From the NCBI GenBank assembly GCA_019423565.1, contig JAHZBE010000003.1:73975-137974 (forward strand): a DNA stretch of 64,000 nucleotides, read 5' to 3'. Source of the stretch: a bacterium. Its GTDB lineage: Bacteria > Bacillota_I > Bacilli_A > RF39 > UBA660. Below, piece after piece: positions 24,439 through 31,516 of the stretch (within the stretch, counting starts at the first letter, position 1; each line of letters begins with the position of its first letter). A model generated the notes under the pieces. It was not told the DNA's origin. It saw only the letters and a program-made list of their open reading frames with translations, and searched no databases. The position numbers and the translations under genes were made by a program.

Positions 24439-25824
24439 TTATTTTAATTTTAGAGCATTTTCGTTATTTAGATTTTTGTTTACATCTATCCAGTATCTAT
24501 ACTCCATAATTCCTTCATACATAGATGGAACTAATGTATCTGATTCACCTATAAATTTTTCCATAGTTTTTTTAGAACCAATATTATTTTCTCTACATGT
24601 TATTAATGCCTTTTCTATTCCCATTTCTTTCATTACCTTAATTAATAATTTCAATTGAACAGTCCCATATCCTTTTCCTCTTTCACTCGGTCTAATTGCA
24701 TATCCTACGTGTCCACCTATTTCAAATAATTTTCCTTTTAATTCATGTCTTAAATTAGCCATTCCATAAATATGATTATTTTCATCTACTAATACATATG
24801 TTGTTTGATTTGCATAATTTGGATTTATTTCATCAATATGTTTGTTAATTTCTAAATTATTGTAAAATTCTTCAAATGATTGTTCTAATACTTTCTTTAA
24901 GTCACTTACACCTTCAAATGGATATTCATCATTTGTATTTTTAAATTCTAAAGCCATTTCTTCTATTTCTTTTTTATCTGTATCTTCTATTTCTCTTAAA
25001 AATAAATTCATATTTCTTTCACCTTTTAATTTTAAATTTTTAGATAATAATTCATTTAATGATTTAAAAATTTCTGTACTTGAGATTTCTTCTTCATATA
25101 ATTCACCATTTTCCCAGTATGTTTTTAAAGCATATGGAATAAATAAATTATCATTTGGTTTCGATTTAATAATTCTATATTGATCATCTATTACTTCAAT
25201 AGCTGTACAATTAGATAGTGATATACCTACTTTATCGATATATTTTAAGCTTGTTCTGACTTTATCCATTTTACCAACTATTTGAGCATGTGGGGTAAAA
25301 TATGCATCTACTAAATCTAATGCATTTACTTTATTAATCTCTTTATCAACAAAATCAGTACTATCAGTAAATCCACTATTAAACCAACATATTGCACCAG
25401 CAGAAACGCCACACATAACTTTTCCATCTTCCCATGCTTTTTTTAATAATTTATCAAAGCCTGTTTCCTTCCAAAATTTAATCATATTAGATGTATCTCC
25501 GCCACCCTCATATATAATATCTGCCCAAGAAACATCCTCTACTGCTTTAGCAAAATTTGTTTTCAATTCTTCAACAGTTAACAATCTACATTCACATTTA
25601 TATAAATCACCATAAATTTTTTTCATTGTATCATAATATCTTTTTTCTCTTTCATAACCAAAAGAAAGTTGAGCGTGTGCTAGTAAAAGAAAGTTTGGTT
25701 TTTCTTTCCCTGTTAATCTTATTATTTCTTTATCTATTTCAGCAGTTTCATATGGCTTTCTAGTTCCATCAGAACCTAATCTACCATTTTCTCCTCCACC
25801 AATTGCAATTATTTTTTTACTCAT
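24439..25824 (-). CDS. peptidase E-like (S51) protein fused to a GNAT acetyltransferase
   Basis: Residues 1-260 are an S51 peptidase: AIGGGENG, IIYEGGGDT (104-111) and CGVSAGAICWF with nucleophile S141. Residues 272-461 are a GNAT with GGHVGYAIRPSERGKGYG. Dipeptidase E-type enzymes cleave Asp-X dipeptides; related forms hydrolyse cyclic or modified peptides. The start at 25824 is chosen because the GTG at 25833 lies in the AAGGGTGAT site. An internal ATG at 25011 with AAAAGGTGA upstream could yield the GNAT alone. The GNAT half is like 26943-27533. Confidence 0.8.
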   Translation of the reverse strand: MSKKIIAIGGGENGRLGSDGTRKPYETAEIDKEIIRLTGKEKPNFLLLAHAQLSFGYEREKRYYDTMKKIYGDLYKCECRLLTVEELKTNFAKAVEDVSWADIIYEGGGDTSNMIKFWKETGFDKLLKKAWEDGKVMCGVSAGAICWFNSGFTDSTDFVDKEINKVNALDLVDAYFTPHAQIVGKMDKVRTSLKYIDKVGISLSNCTAIEVIDDQYRIIKSKPNDNLFIPYALKTYWENGELYEEEISSTEIFKSLNELLSKNLKLKGERNMNLFLREIEDTDKKEIEEMALEFKNTNDEYPFEGVSDLKKVLEQSFEEFYNNLEINKHIDEINPNYANQTTYVLVDENNHIYGMANLRHELKGKLFEIGGHVGYAIRPSERGKGYGTVQLKLLIKVMKEMGIEKALITCRENNIGSKKTMEKFIGESDTLVPSMYEGIMEYRYWIDVNKNLNNENALKLK

Positions 25825-25851
25825 TTTAATCACCCTTTCATTTTTAAATTT

Positions 25852-26418
25852 CTATTTTTTTATTTCATTAGCATTCGATTTTTGATTTAATAAATTATTT
25901 ACTTTGTCTAAATCTTCAAATAATACAATATCTGCTTTAACTATTCCAACATTTTTAATTGGAAAATCAATTTGAGATTCAACTATTCCATCATATTTTT
26001 TATAAAAATTAATAGTATCATTACCCTCCATACATTCAAGCTGCATTTTATTAAATCCCATTTTTTTCAATTCATTAACTGCTATTTTAAATAACTCTTT
26101 TCCTATTCCATACCCATGATATTCTTTAAGTACATAAATTGCTTCCAAATGACCATATTCTTTATATTTTTCTTCTTGTGGAGTACTAATTGCAAGTATA
26201 CCAATAACTTTATCTTTATCCTTTGCAACAATATATTTACCATTATATGTTCTTATAAATTCTTTTGTTCTTTCTACCTTATTGTTAATGTTAATAATTC
26301 TATTATCCAAATATTCGTCTGGTAATAAACCCGTATATGTTTACTTCCAACTATGTGCTGCTACATACTCTATTCCGTATGCATCTTCCTCAGTTGAATA
26401 ACTATATTTTATATTCAT
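25852..26418 (-). pseudogene. GNAT acetyltransferase interrupted by a stop codon
   Basis: The frame opens at ATG 26418 behind an ideal GGAGGTACTAAA site, reads 25 codons (MNIKYSYSTEEDAYG..AAHSWK) and meets TAA at 26341-26343. It then continues in the same frame with TYTGLLPDEYLDNRI and the rest of a GNAT domain to 25852. YTGLLPDEYL is a normal N-terminal GNAT segment, so the TAA replaces one residue of an otherwise intact gene. A single base change (for example TAT) would restore it. It is either a recent nonsense mutation or a sequencing error. The downstream part alone lacks the first strand of the fold. Confidence 0.75.
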
Positions 26419-26429
26419 TTTAGTACCTC

Positions 26430-26924
26430 CTATTTTTTATAAATCATATGTATATCTTCTTCTGTTTTACCAACTCCATCTCTTATAAATCCTACTTTTT
26501 CATAACAATGAATAGCTCTTGGATTGGTTTTATGAACATTCAAATCAACATTTTCTAAATTCATTATATTTAAAGCATAATTAATAATTGATTGCATTGC
26601 TTCTTGACCGTAATGTTTATTTTGTTTTAATGGAGTTATTGCTATTCCTATTTCTCCTACATTTTCTATTATATCCATAATTTCTACGTTTCCAATATAC
26701 TCATTAGTTTCTTTTTCAATCATTGAAAAAATTGTTGCATCCTCATTTAATTTTTCTTTTACCCATTCTAATTCCTGTTCGTATGTATATATTTTTGCTT
26801 TACGACTAATACCCTTTTGAACTTCAGGGTCATTAACCATAATTAAATAATCATTAATTAAATTTTCATTAATTTTAACATATAAAATATTTTCACTTTC
26901 AAATATTATTTCATACTTATCCAT
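26430..26924 (-). CDS. GNAT acetyltransferase, RimJ/RimL-like
   Basis: The 164-residue product shows the RimL-type layout: NDPEVQKGISRK near residue 30, IGNVEIMDI, GEIGIAITPLKQNKHYGQEAM (acetyl-CoA binding) and NVHKTNPRAIHCYEKVGF. Such enzymes acetylate protein N-termini, amino acids or antibiotics. It is part of a run of consecutive GNAT genes spaced 11-30 nt apart. Confidence 0.85.
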   Translation of the reverse strand: MDKYEIIFESENILYVKINENLINDYLIMVNDPEVQKGISRKAKIYTYEQELEWVKEKLNEDATIFSMIEKETNEYIGNVEIMDIIENVGEIGIAITPLKQNKHYGQEAMQSIINYALNIMNLENVDLNVHKTNPRAIHCYEKVGFIRDGVGKTEEDIHMIYKK

Positions 26925-26942
26925 TCTTACACTTCTACTTTC

Positions 26943-27533
26943 TTACATTATATATTTTGAATATTCATCCTTATATTTTTCTATTGATTCATCTACATTA
27001 ATCCAATATACATTTGTCATTGTATTGTCAGATTCATCTAATTCACATCTTTCTAATATTCCACCTAATGCCTTAATAGTTTTATCACTACCTAAATTGT
27101 CAACTGAACAACCAAGCATTACTTTATATAATCCAAGTTTCTGTGCTTTTAATAATGTCAAATATAATTGAATCTTGTTATAGCCTTTTCTTCTTTCTGT
27201 AGGTCTTATTCCATAACCTATGTGTCCTCCAAATTTTCTTAAATAATCATTGAGGTAATGCCTTATATTTACCATTCCAATTATTTTATTATCACTTTCT
27301 CTTATTGTGAAATACGTATTAGCTGGAACTTTACCAATTGATTCTGCATATTTCTTACTTTGCTCCTTTGTTACTTTTTCTAACCATTCTTCATAGCTTC
27401 CACCTTCATTTAATATTCTATCAAGTCCTCCAACACCATTTATATTTGAACCATAATCAATATGTTCATTTATATAATCAATTGCAGCATCTTTTCTTTT
27501 CAAAGATGGTTCTTCTAAATAAAATCTTTCCAT
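26943..27533 (-). CDS. GNAT acetyltransferase
   Basis: The 196-residue product has GGHIGYGIRPTERRKGYNKIQ in the acetyl-CoA binding region and a C-terminal GCSVDNLGSDKTIKALGG. It is clearly related to the C-terminal domain of the 24439-25824 fusion (same GGH-GY-IRP-ER-KGY pattern), suggesting local duplication. The N-terminal part (YIDEHID..GGLDRIL) fits YjcF/antibiotic-type GNATs. Substrate unknown. A TAGGAGTG site precedes the ATG. Confidence 0.85.
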   Translation of the reverse strand: MERFYLEEPSLKRKDAAIDYINEHIDYGSNINGVGGLDRILNEGGSYEEWLEKVTKEQSKKYAESIGKVPANTYFTIRESDNKIIGMVNIRHYLNDYLRKFGGHIGYGIRPTERRKGYNKIQLYLTLLKAQKLGLYKVMLGCSVDNLGSDKTIKALGGILERCELDESDNTMTNVYWINVDESIEKYKDEYSKYIM

Positions 27534-27552
27534 TTTTACTCACACTCCTATT

Positions 27553-27999
27553 TTATATTTCTTTTTCAAAAATTACTCTTTGTTCTTTAAAACCTAAATG
27601 ATTGTATATTTCATTAGCATGTTTATTAAAAGACCAGCAACAAAATTCAACTCTAACACATTTTTCTTTTTTAGCTATTTCTTCTGCCTTCTTAATTAAT
27701 AAACTAGATATTCCTTTTCCTCTTTCTTTTTCATCTACAACTAATTGATCAATCCATAATGTTTTTGAACGTTTATCTTTTATTTCAAAAATTATAAATC
27801 CTAATATATTATTATTTTTTTCTGCTACTAAAACATTTTTATTTTCTATTAAATCAATTAAATCTTTTTTTAAATCATCATTTTTCTTATTATTATCAAA
27901 TATATCTTTTCTTCCATTTAAATGAAATTCAAATCCATCTATAAATATATTTAATAAATTATTATCTATATCATTTATATTTGTTCTTCTAATATTCAT
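27553..27999 (-). CDS. GNAT acetyltransferase
   Basis: The 148-residue product has LWIDQLVVDEKERGKGISSLLIKKAEE as motif A and FNKHANEIYNHLGF as the C-terminal motif. Its length is typical of single-domain GNATs. Member of the same array, behind GAGGTG. Substrate unknown. Confidence 0.85.
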   Translation of the reverse strand: MNIRRTNINDIDNNLLNIFIDGFEFHLNGRKDIFDNNKKNDDLKKDLIDLIENKNVLVAEKNNNILGFIIFEIKDKRSKTLWIDQLVVDEKERGKGISSLLIKKAEEIAKKEKCVRVEFCCWSFNKHANEIYNHLGFKEQRVIFEKEI

Positions 28000-28029
28000 T
28001 ATTTATTTCACCTCATTTTCTATATATTT

Positions 28030-28557
28030 TTATAAATTATAAGTATAAAATACTTCAGGGTATTTAACACTAAATTTCACATAATCTTCTTTAAATTCAG
28101 ATAATTTTCCTCCCCATGATTCATATACTTTTCTTGCCTTTATATTATCTTTTAAAACTCCTATAACATATCTTTTAGCGCCATTTTCTCTAGCCCATTT
28201 TTCAAATGTATTTTTAAATGATGAACCAATGCCTTTGCTTTGAAATGATGGATCAATATATAGTCCGATTAAATCTGCATATTCAGAAAAATTATTGTAT
28301 GTGGATGTTATACTTCCACACATTAAACCAACTAACCTGCCATTATACTCTGCTACATATGCAATATTTTTATTATCATTTTTCATTGTTTCTGTAAAAG
28401 TTTTAACTTTTTGTTCTATCTTATTATCTCTATCAATAAACACTTCTTCTGGAAAAATATCTTTATAAGCATATCTCCATACTTTATTTACTAACAAAAA
28501 CCAATTATAAGCATCATTTTCATTTACTTTTCTAATAATTATTGATTCATTATTCAT
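28030..28557 (-). CDS. GNAT acetyltransferase, first gene of the array
   Basis: The 175-residue product has LIGLYIDPSFQSKGIGSSF, GAKRYVIGVLKDNIKARKVYESWGG and an N-terminal VNKVWRYAYKDIFPEEVF, typical of the GNAT subfamily near antibiotic acetyltransferases. AGGAGG precedes the ATG. It is the first gene after the structured leader at 28599-28716, whose terminator would control this gene and the following array. Confidence 0.85.
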   Translation of the reverse strand: MNNESIIIRKVNENDAYNWFLLVNKVWRYAYKDIFPEEVFIDRDNKIEQKVKTFTETMKNDNKNIAYVAEYNGRLVGLMCGSITSTYNNFSEYADLIGLYIDPSFQSKGIGSSFKNTFEKWARENGAKRYVIGVLKDNIKARKVYESWGGKLSEFKEDYVKFSVKYPEVFYTYNL

Positions 28558-28598
28558 TTTAGTCCCTCCTATTTTATCAAATTATATCATTTTTATAT

Positions 28599-28716
28599 GT
28601 AAAAAAACACAGAATAACACTAACATATACAAATTGTATACATTAGTGACTCCGTGTTTTATTACGTGTAAGAAATAATTCTCTGTGTAGCTCGATAAAC
28701 TTATACACACTCACTA
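28599..28716 (-). promoter_or_regulatory. structured leader RNA family, copy 3 (intra-operon attenuator)
   Basis: On the minus strand: TAGTGAG, GTGTATAAG, CGAGCTACAC, two local hairpins, then CACGGAGTCACTAATG. A long terminator follows (CACTAATGTATAC paired with GTATATGTTAGTG, flanked by AACACGGA/TTCTGTGTT, then seven T). The segments AGTGAG, TAAG, GAGC and GGAGTCAC are shared with the copies at 21720 and 29545. The GTGTA/TACAC stem replaces their GGGATA/TATCCC. TAGTGA can pair with TCACTA as an alternative to the terminator. It starts at the stop codon of the 28717 gene and no separate promoter was seen. Confidence 0.6.
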
Positions 28717-29508
28717 TTATTTTTCAATAAATCTTTTTAATACTTTTCTATTTCCATCAGCAACTTTTTCAAGTTCTGGTAATGTTGTATAATTTGAAAT
28801 AATATCAATCATTCTGTCTTTAATAATAGTATCTCTTTTTTTATTATTAATTACTGATGATATATATAATTTCTTTTGTGGTTCAGTTAATTCACCCCAA
28901 ATTGTTCTTTCTTCTGTATTATAAATTAAATACATAATAATATCTGAATATAAATCTTCAACGATTTCATTTTTAGCTTTTTTATCTTTTAAAAATAAAT
29001 TATAATTTCTCTTCTCTGTTAAATTTGCTTGTCTTAAAATTTGTTCATCATACATTTTTAATGCACTTATAATTTTAGTAATTGAATCAGGTCCAATATT
29101 TCTAATTCTTCCTATTACATTTCTACCTAATTGATCTGTTAATTTCAAATTATGCTTTATTTCATCAATAGAATATGTTCTTAATCCTTTAAACTTAGTT
29201 TGAAGTTCAAGTGTAGGATTATCTAATAGTAATACATCTCCTTTATTTAATTTATCAACTGATTCAATTCCATTATCTTCATATTCATATGTTTCTGGCT
29301 CAATACCTTTTATATTATTTTTTTCAACAATTAATTTAAATTCATCAATTCTTTTATTAACTATATCCCAATTATATTTAGGATATAATTTAGTTAAAGA
29401 TATTAAATCTTCAACACTATAGCAATTATTTTCTCTTGCTAAATCTACAAATCTTTGTTCTGAACCGTACAATACATTATCAATGGAAATATCTGATAAC
29501 TTTATCAT
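28717..29508 (-). CDS. hypothetical protein with helix-hairpin-helix-like segments
   Basis: The 263-residue product was not recognised as a known family. Residues about 1-30 (IDNVLYGSEQRFVDLARENNCYSVEDLI) and about 110-140 (LGRNVIGRIRNIGPDSITKIISAL) resemble the helix-hairpin-helix arrangement of the RNA polymerase alpha C-terminal domain, suggesting nucleic-acid binding. The remainder is helical and charged. The ATG at 29508 has GAAGGAGGG upstream; frames extending further run into the leader RNA and have no site. It lies between leader copies 2 and 3. Confidence 0.5.
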   Translation of the reverse strand: MIKLSDISIDNVLYGSEQRFVDLARENNCYSVEDLISLTKLYPKYNWDIVNKRIDEFKLIVEKNNIKGIEPETYEYEDNGIESVDKLNKGDVLLLDNPTLELQTKFKGLRTYSIDEIKHNLKLTDQLGRNVIGRIRNIGPDSITKIISALKMYDEQILRQANLTEKRNYNLFLKDKKAKNEIVEDLYSDIIMYLIYNTEERTIWGELTEPQKKLYISSVINNKKRDTIIKDRMIDIISNYTTLPELEKVADGNRKVLKRFIEK

Positions 29509-29544
29509 ATTTTTACCCTCCTTCATATTGCTCGTGTAAAATAT

Positions 29545-29640
29545 AAAAAAGCCACGAACAATTATTATTCGTGACTCCAAATGCTTGTGTAGGCTCTTCA
29601 CCCGGGATAGCTCGTAATTAACACTTATATCCCCTCACTT
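29545..29640 (-). promoter_or_regulatory. structured leader RNA family, copy 2 (candidate riboswitch/attenuator)
   Basis: Nearly identical to 21720-21816 through AAGTGAGGGGATATAAG, GAGCTATCCCGGGTGAAGAG, CCTACACAA and TTTGGAGTCACGAAT. The terminator stem has changed to GTCACGAATAA/TTGTTCGTGGC followed by six T, and pairing is kept. It precedes the ribosome binding site of the 28717-29508 gene by about 30 nt. Confidence 0.6.
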
Positions 29641-29648
29641 GTTTACAA

Positions 29649-29676
29649 ATTATACTCAATATTTTTCTTTTGTCAA
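29649..29676 (-). promoter_or_regulatory. promoter of leader copy 2
   Basis: A perfect TTGACA-N16-TATAAT on the minus strand. The start near 29642 puts the conserved AAGTGAGGGG within a few nucleotides of the 5' end. Confidence 0.85.
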
Positions 29677-29683
29677 CTGTTTT

Positions 29684-30715
29684 TTATATTTTTATAATTT
29701 TAAGTAATCTGTTTGATATATTTTCTGCATTATTAAATAGATATTTACATATATTTGTTCTAAAATGTGCAAACTCTAATAACTCGATATTTTCATTATT
29801 ATTAATATATTCTTTATAGCCATATGTACTACTTAATAGTTGAATTAAATATATATATGACATATACTTTAAATCATAATCATTTAGTTTTACATATTTA
29901 TTAAATTCTTTTATATAATCAGTAAATGTATCTAAATTAAAAATACCATTTTTTACATCTTTATCTATATAACTATATGATCTAATTAGTTCCCAAACCA
30001 CAGGCATCTTACAAGCACTAACAAAATCAATAACTGAATTTATATGATTATTTTTATAAATAAATTGTAATACATTAAAATCACCATGAGTATTCTTTAT
30101 AGTTAATTTTTTCGTATCAATAAAAATATTTTCTTCACTTATATCTTTAATCATATTTATTTTTTCTTCTAAATTCTTTTTTATTTTTAATGTTTCTTCA
30201 TCATCTTTATCATTTATTACTTTTAATAATTCTTGATGTTTTTCAATACTTTTTTCGAATATTTCTTTACTAAATAAATATGACAAATCATTTAAAGGTA
30301 ATAATATATCTAAATTTTCTAAAGATTTAACAATCATTCCATATACTTTAGCACACTCAATTGTTTGTTCATAATTTCCTTCATTTCTATTTAAAGTATA
30401 TCCATCTATAAATTTTTGAATTATAATAACTTTATTCTTATATATAGAGTAATATGTATCATTTATAGTTTTTATATATGACGGAACTTTTATATCATCT
30501 TTCTTTAAATGATTTATTATAGTTATTTCTTTTTCTATTTCCTCTTTTGTATATTTAGATTGAAATTCTTTTAAAATATATTCATCACCATTTAAAGAAT
30601 ATATATTAGCACTTCCTCTATCAATTATTTTAATATCAGTAACATTAATTCCATACTTTTCTTTAACAAAATTTATTATTTCTTTTTTATTTGTAAAAAC
30701 AGACTTTTCTAACAT
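29684..30715 (-). CDS. aminoglycoside phosphotransferase/CotS-like kinase
   Basis: The 343-residue product has the small-molecule kinase fold: GSANIYSLNGDEYILKEF (nucleotide-binding strands with K), NTHGDFNVLQFIY (catalytic HGDFN), SVIDFVSA (metal-binding D) and VVWELIRSYSY. These are conserved in the phosphotransferase enzyme family (APH, homoserine kinase ThrB2, CotS). Its substrate may be an antibiotic, sugar or amino acid and cannot be told from sequence. A GAGGT site precedes the ATG. Confidence 0.8.
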   Translation of the reverse strand: MLEKSVFTNKKEIINFVKEKYGINVTDIKIIDRGSANIYSLNGDEYILKEFQSKYTKEEIEKEITIINHLKKDDIKVPSYIKTINDTYYSIYKNKVIIIQKFIDGYTLNRNEGNYEQTIECAKVYGMIVKSLENLDILLPLNDLSYLFSKEIFEKSIEKHQELLKVINDKDDEETLKIKKNLEEKINMIKDISEENIFIDTKKLTIKNTHGDFNVLQFIYKNNHINSVIDFVSACKMPVVWELIRSYSYIDKDVKNGIFNLDTFTDYIKEFNKYVKLNDYDLKYMSYIYLIQLLSSTYGYKEYINNNENIELLEFAHFRTNICKYLFNNAENISNRLLKIIKI

Positions 30716-30757
30716 AATATATACCTCGCAAAGTTTTTACCTTTTGTTAATTTTATA

Positions 30758-30786
30758 TTGTAAATTAAACATTTGTTTGTTATAAT
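30758..30786 (+). promoter_or_regulatory. promoter of the hydrophobic-peptide (toxin) mRNA
   Basis: TTGTAA, a 17-nt spacer and a perfect TATAAT. The expected start is at 30793, the first base of a 12-nt stretch complementary to the mRNA 3' end. Confidence 0.7.
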
Positions 30787-30792
30787 TAGTTT

Positions 30793-30864
30793 GGATACGT
30801 TTGAAATATCAGATGTTTTACCTTTTGGAACCTCATCAGGGGGTTACGAAAGGAGAGTGATATT
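30793..30864 (+). promoter_or_regulatory. 5' UTR with 3'-end pairing segment and SD-sequestering hairpin
   Basis: GGATACGTTTGA (30793-30804) is perfectly complementary to 31015-31026 in the terminator stem. ATCAGATG (30808-30815) is complementary to 30951-30958. CCTTT (30821-30825) and AACCTC (30829-30834) pair with AAAGG (30849-30853) and GGGGTT around an ATCA loop. This folds the AAAGGAG ribosome binding site into a hairpin. Such double locking of translation is characteristic of type I toxin mRNAs. Confidence 0.65.
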
Positions 30865-30942
30865 ATGTCTAAGAAAGAAAAATCTTTACATAGAATAATT
30901 AGACTCCTTATACTAGTAATTATTTTGTTAATTCTTTTATAA
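30865..30942 (+). CDS. 25-residue hydrophobic peptide, candidate type I toxin
   Basis: The peptide has a basic N-terminus (MSKKEKSLHR) and a C-terminal run of Ile, Leu and Val from residue 11 to 25, enough for one membrane helix. AAAGGAG lies 9 nt before ATG. Size and character are like Ibs/ShoB-type membrane toxins; no sequence homologue is claimed. Promoter, structured 5' UTR, terminator at 30991-31032 and a convergent antisense promoter at 31062-31090 surround it. In the copy at 17610 the corresponding end is frameshifted. Confidence 0.6.
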   Translation: MSKKEKSLHRIIRLLILVIILLILL

Positions 30943-30943
30943 G

Positions 30944-31055
30944 AAAAAAGCATCTGATTTAAGCTAAGCTTATTTCAGATGTAACCATGAAGGGATTACA
31001 TTTGATTCACGCAATCAAACGTATCCTTTTTTATTTTATGAAGTTTCCTTCATCT
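30944..31055 (-). ncRNA. candidate antisense antitoxin RNA
   Basis: From the promoter at 31062-31090 an RNA of about 112 nt would run from about 31055 to the T-tract at 30944-30949, which follows a hairpin (ACATCTGAAATAAGC/GCTTAAATCAGATG). It would be fully complementary to the toxin mRNA 3' UTR and end just past the toxin stop codon. It also carries the hairpin ATGAAG-GAAA-CTTCAT near its 5' end. This convergent layout is that of TxpA/RatA and BsrG/SR4 type I systems. Confidence 0.6.
30991..31032 (+). terminator. terminator of the toxin mRNA
   Basis: GGATTACATTTGATT and AATCAAACGTATCC form an imperfect stem followed by TTTTTT. The right arm pairs better with the mRNA 5' end (12 of 12) than with its own left arm, which has a bulge and a mismatch. 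Confidence 0.75.
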
Positions 31056-31061
31056 GTATTC

Positions 31062-31090
31062 ATAATATCATATTTTTTTATTTTTTTCAA
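31062..31090 (-). promoter_or_regulatory. promoter of the antisense antitoxin RNA
   Basis: TTGAAA, a 17-nt spacer and TATTAT on the minus strand, close to consensus and stronger than the toxin promoter's -35. A stronger antitoxin promoter is expected in type I systems. Confidence 0.7.
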
Positions 31091-31143
31091 TACCATAACA
31101 ATCATAATCTATACTCTATTTTTCAATATAATAATAAAAAAAA

Positions 31144-31398
31144 TCAATTCATTTTTTTTACCAACATTTGACCTTTTTCTAATGAGTCACTAGAATAATA
31201 AGTTTCATCATTTTCTAAATTGTGATCATTTAAATGATTTTGTCTACTTTTTTCACGAATACTTCTATCTAATTCTTCTAATTTTGAACTACTAACTGGG
31301 ATTCTACTAACTGGTTCTGTTTTAGGACCCACAGCAGACATATAATTTAATTTAGCTTTAACAAATTTTTTTTCTATTTCTTTATTAAAATTATTCAT
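31144..31398 (-). CDS. hypothetical protein
   Basis: The 84-residue product was not recognised. It is hydrophilic and predicted helical, with a central EPVSRIPVSSSKLEELDRSI segment and no membrane helix or cysteine. AGGAG precedes the ATG. Its promoter (31484-31512) is a decayed version of the antisense RNA promoter of the toxin element. The 17270-17605 gene likewise follows a copy of the element. Confidence 0.5.
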   Translation of the reverse strand: MNNFNKEIEKKFVKAKLNYMSAVGPKTEPVSRIPVSSSKLEELDRSIREKSRQNHLNDHNLENDETYYSSDSLEKGQMLVKKMN

Positions 31399-31483
31399 CT
31401 TTTTTCTCCTATTCTTTTATTATATTTTTTTAAACATATAATTTAAACTAGACTTACTTCAGAGATTTCTTTAACTCAACTTC

Positions 31484-31512
31484 ATAATATCATACTTTAT
31501 TACTTCCTTCAA
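31484..31512 (-). promoter_or_regulatory. promoter derived from the toxin-antitoxin element
   Basis: TTGAAG-N17-TATTAT on the minus strand, with the same CATAATATCATA (plus) context as 31058-31071. Downstream, 31441-31475 still aligns with the antitoxin hairpin (ACTTACTTCAGAGA compared with GCTTATTTCAGATG). It should serve the 31144-31398 gene. Confidence 0.55.
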
Positions 31513-31516
31513 GCAA

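Larger units (their letters stand above)
30903..31092. repeat. complete copy of the toxin-antitoxin repeat
   Basis: This alignable unit recurs at 17610-17801. It spans the end of the peptide gene, a hairpin at 30950-30985, the plus-strand terminator and the minus-strand promoter. A much decayed version of its right part is at 31441-31512. Confidence 0.75.

Noticed and set aside
21720..29640. The three leader repeats read as a T-box
   Set aside because: They lack the GGUGGUACCNCG core and any stem I specifier; the true T-boxes in this window look different.
21720..29640. The three leader repeats read as CRISPR-like or transposon ends
   Set aside because: There are only three dispersed copies, all in the same position relative to genes, with terminators and no spacer pattern or inverted ends.
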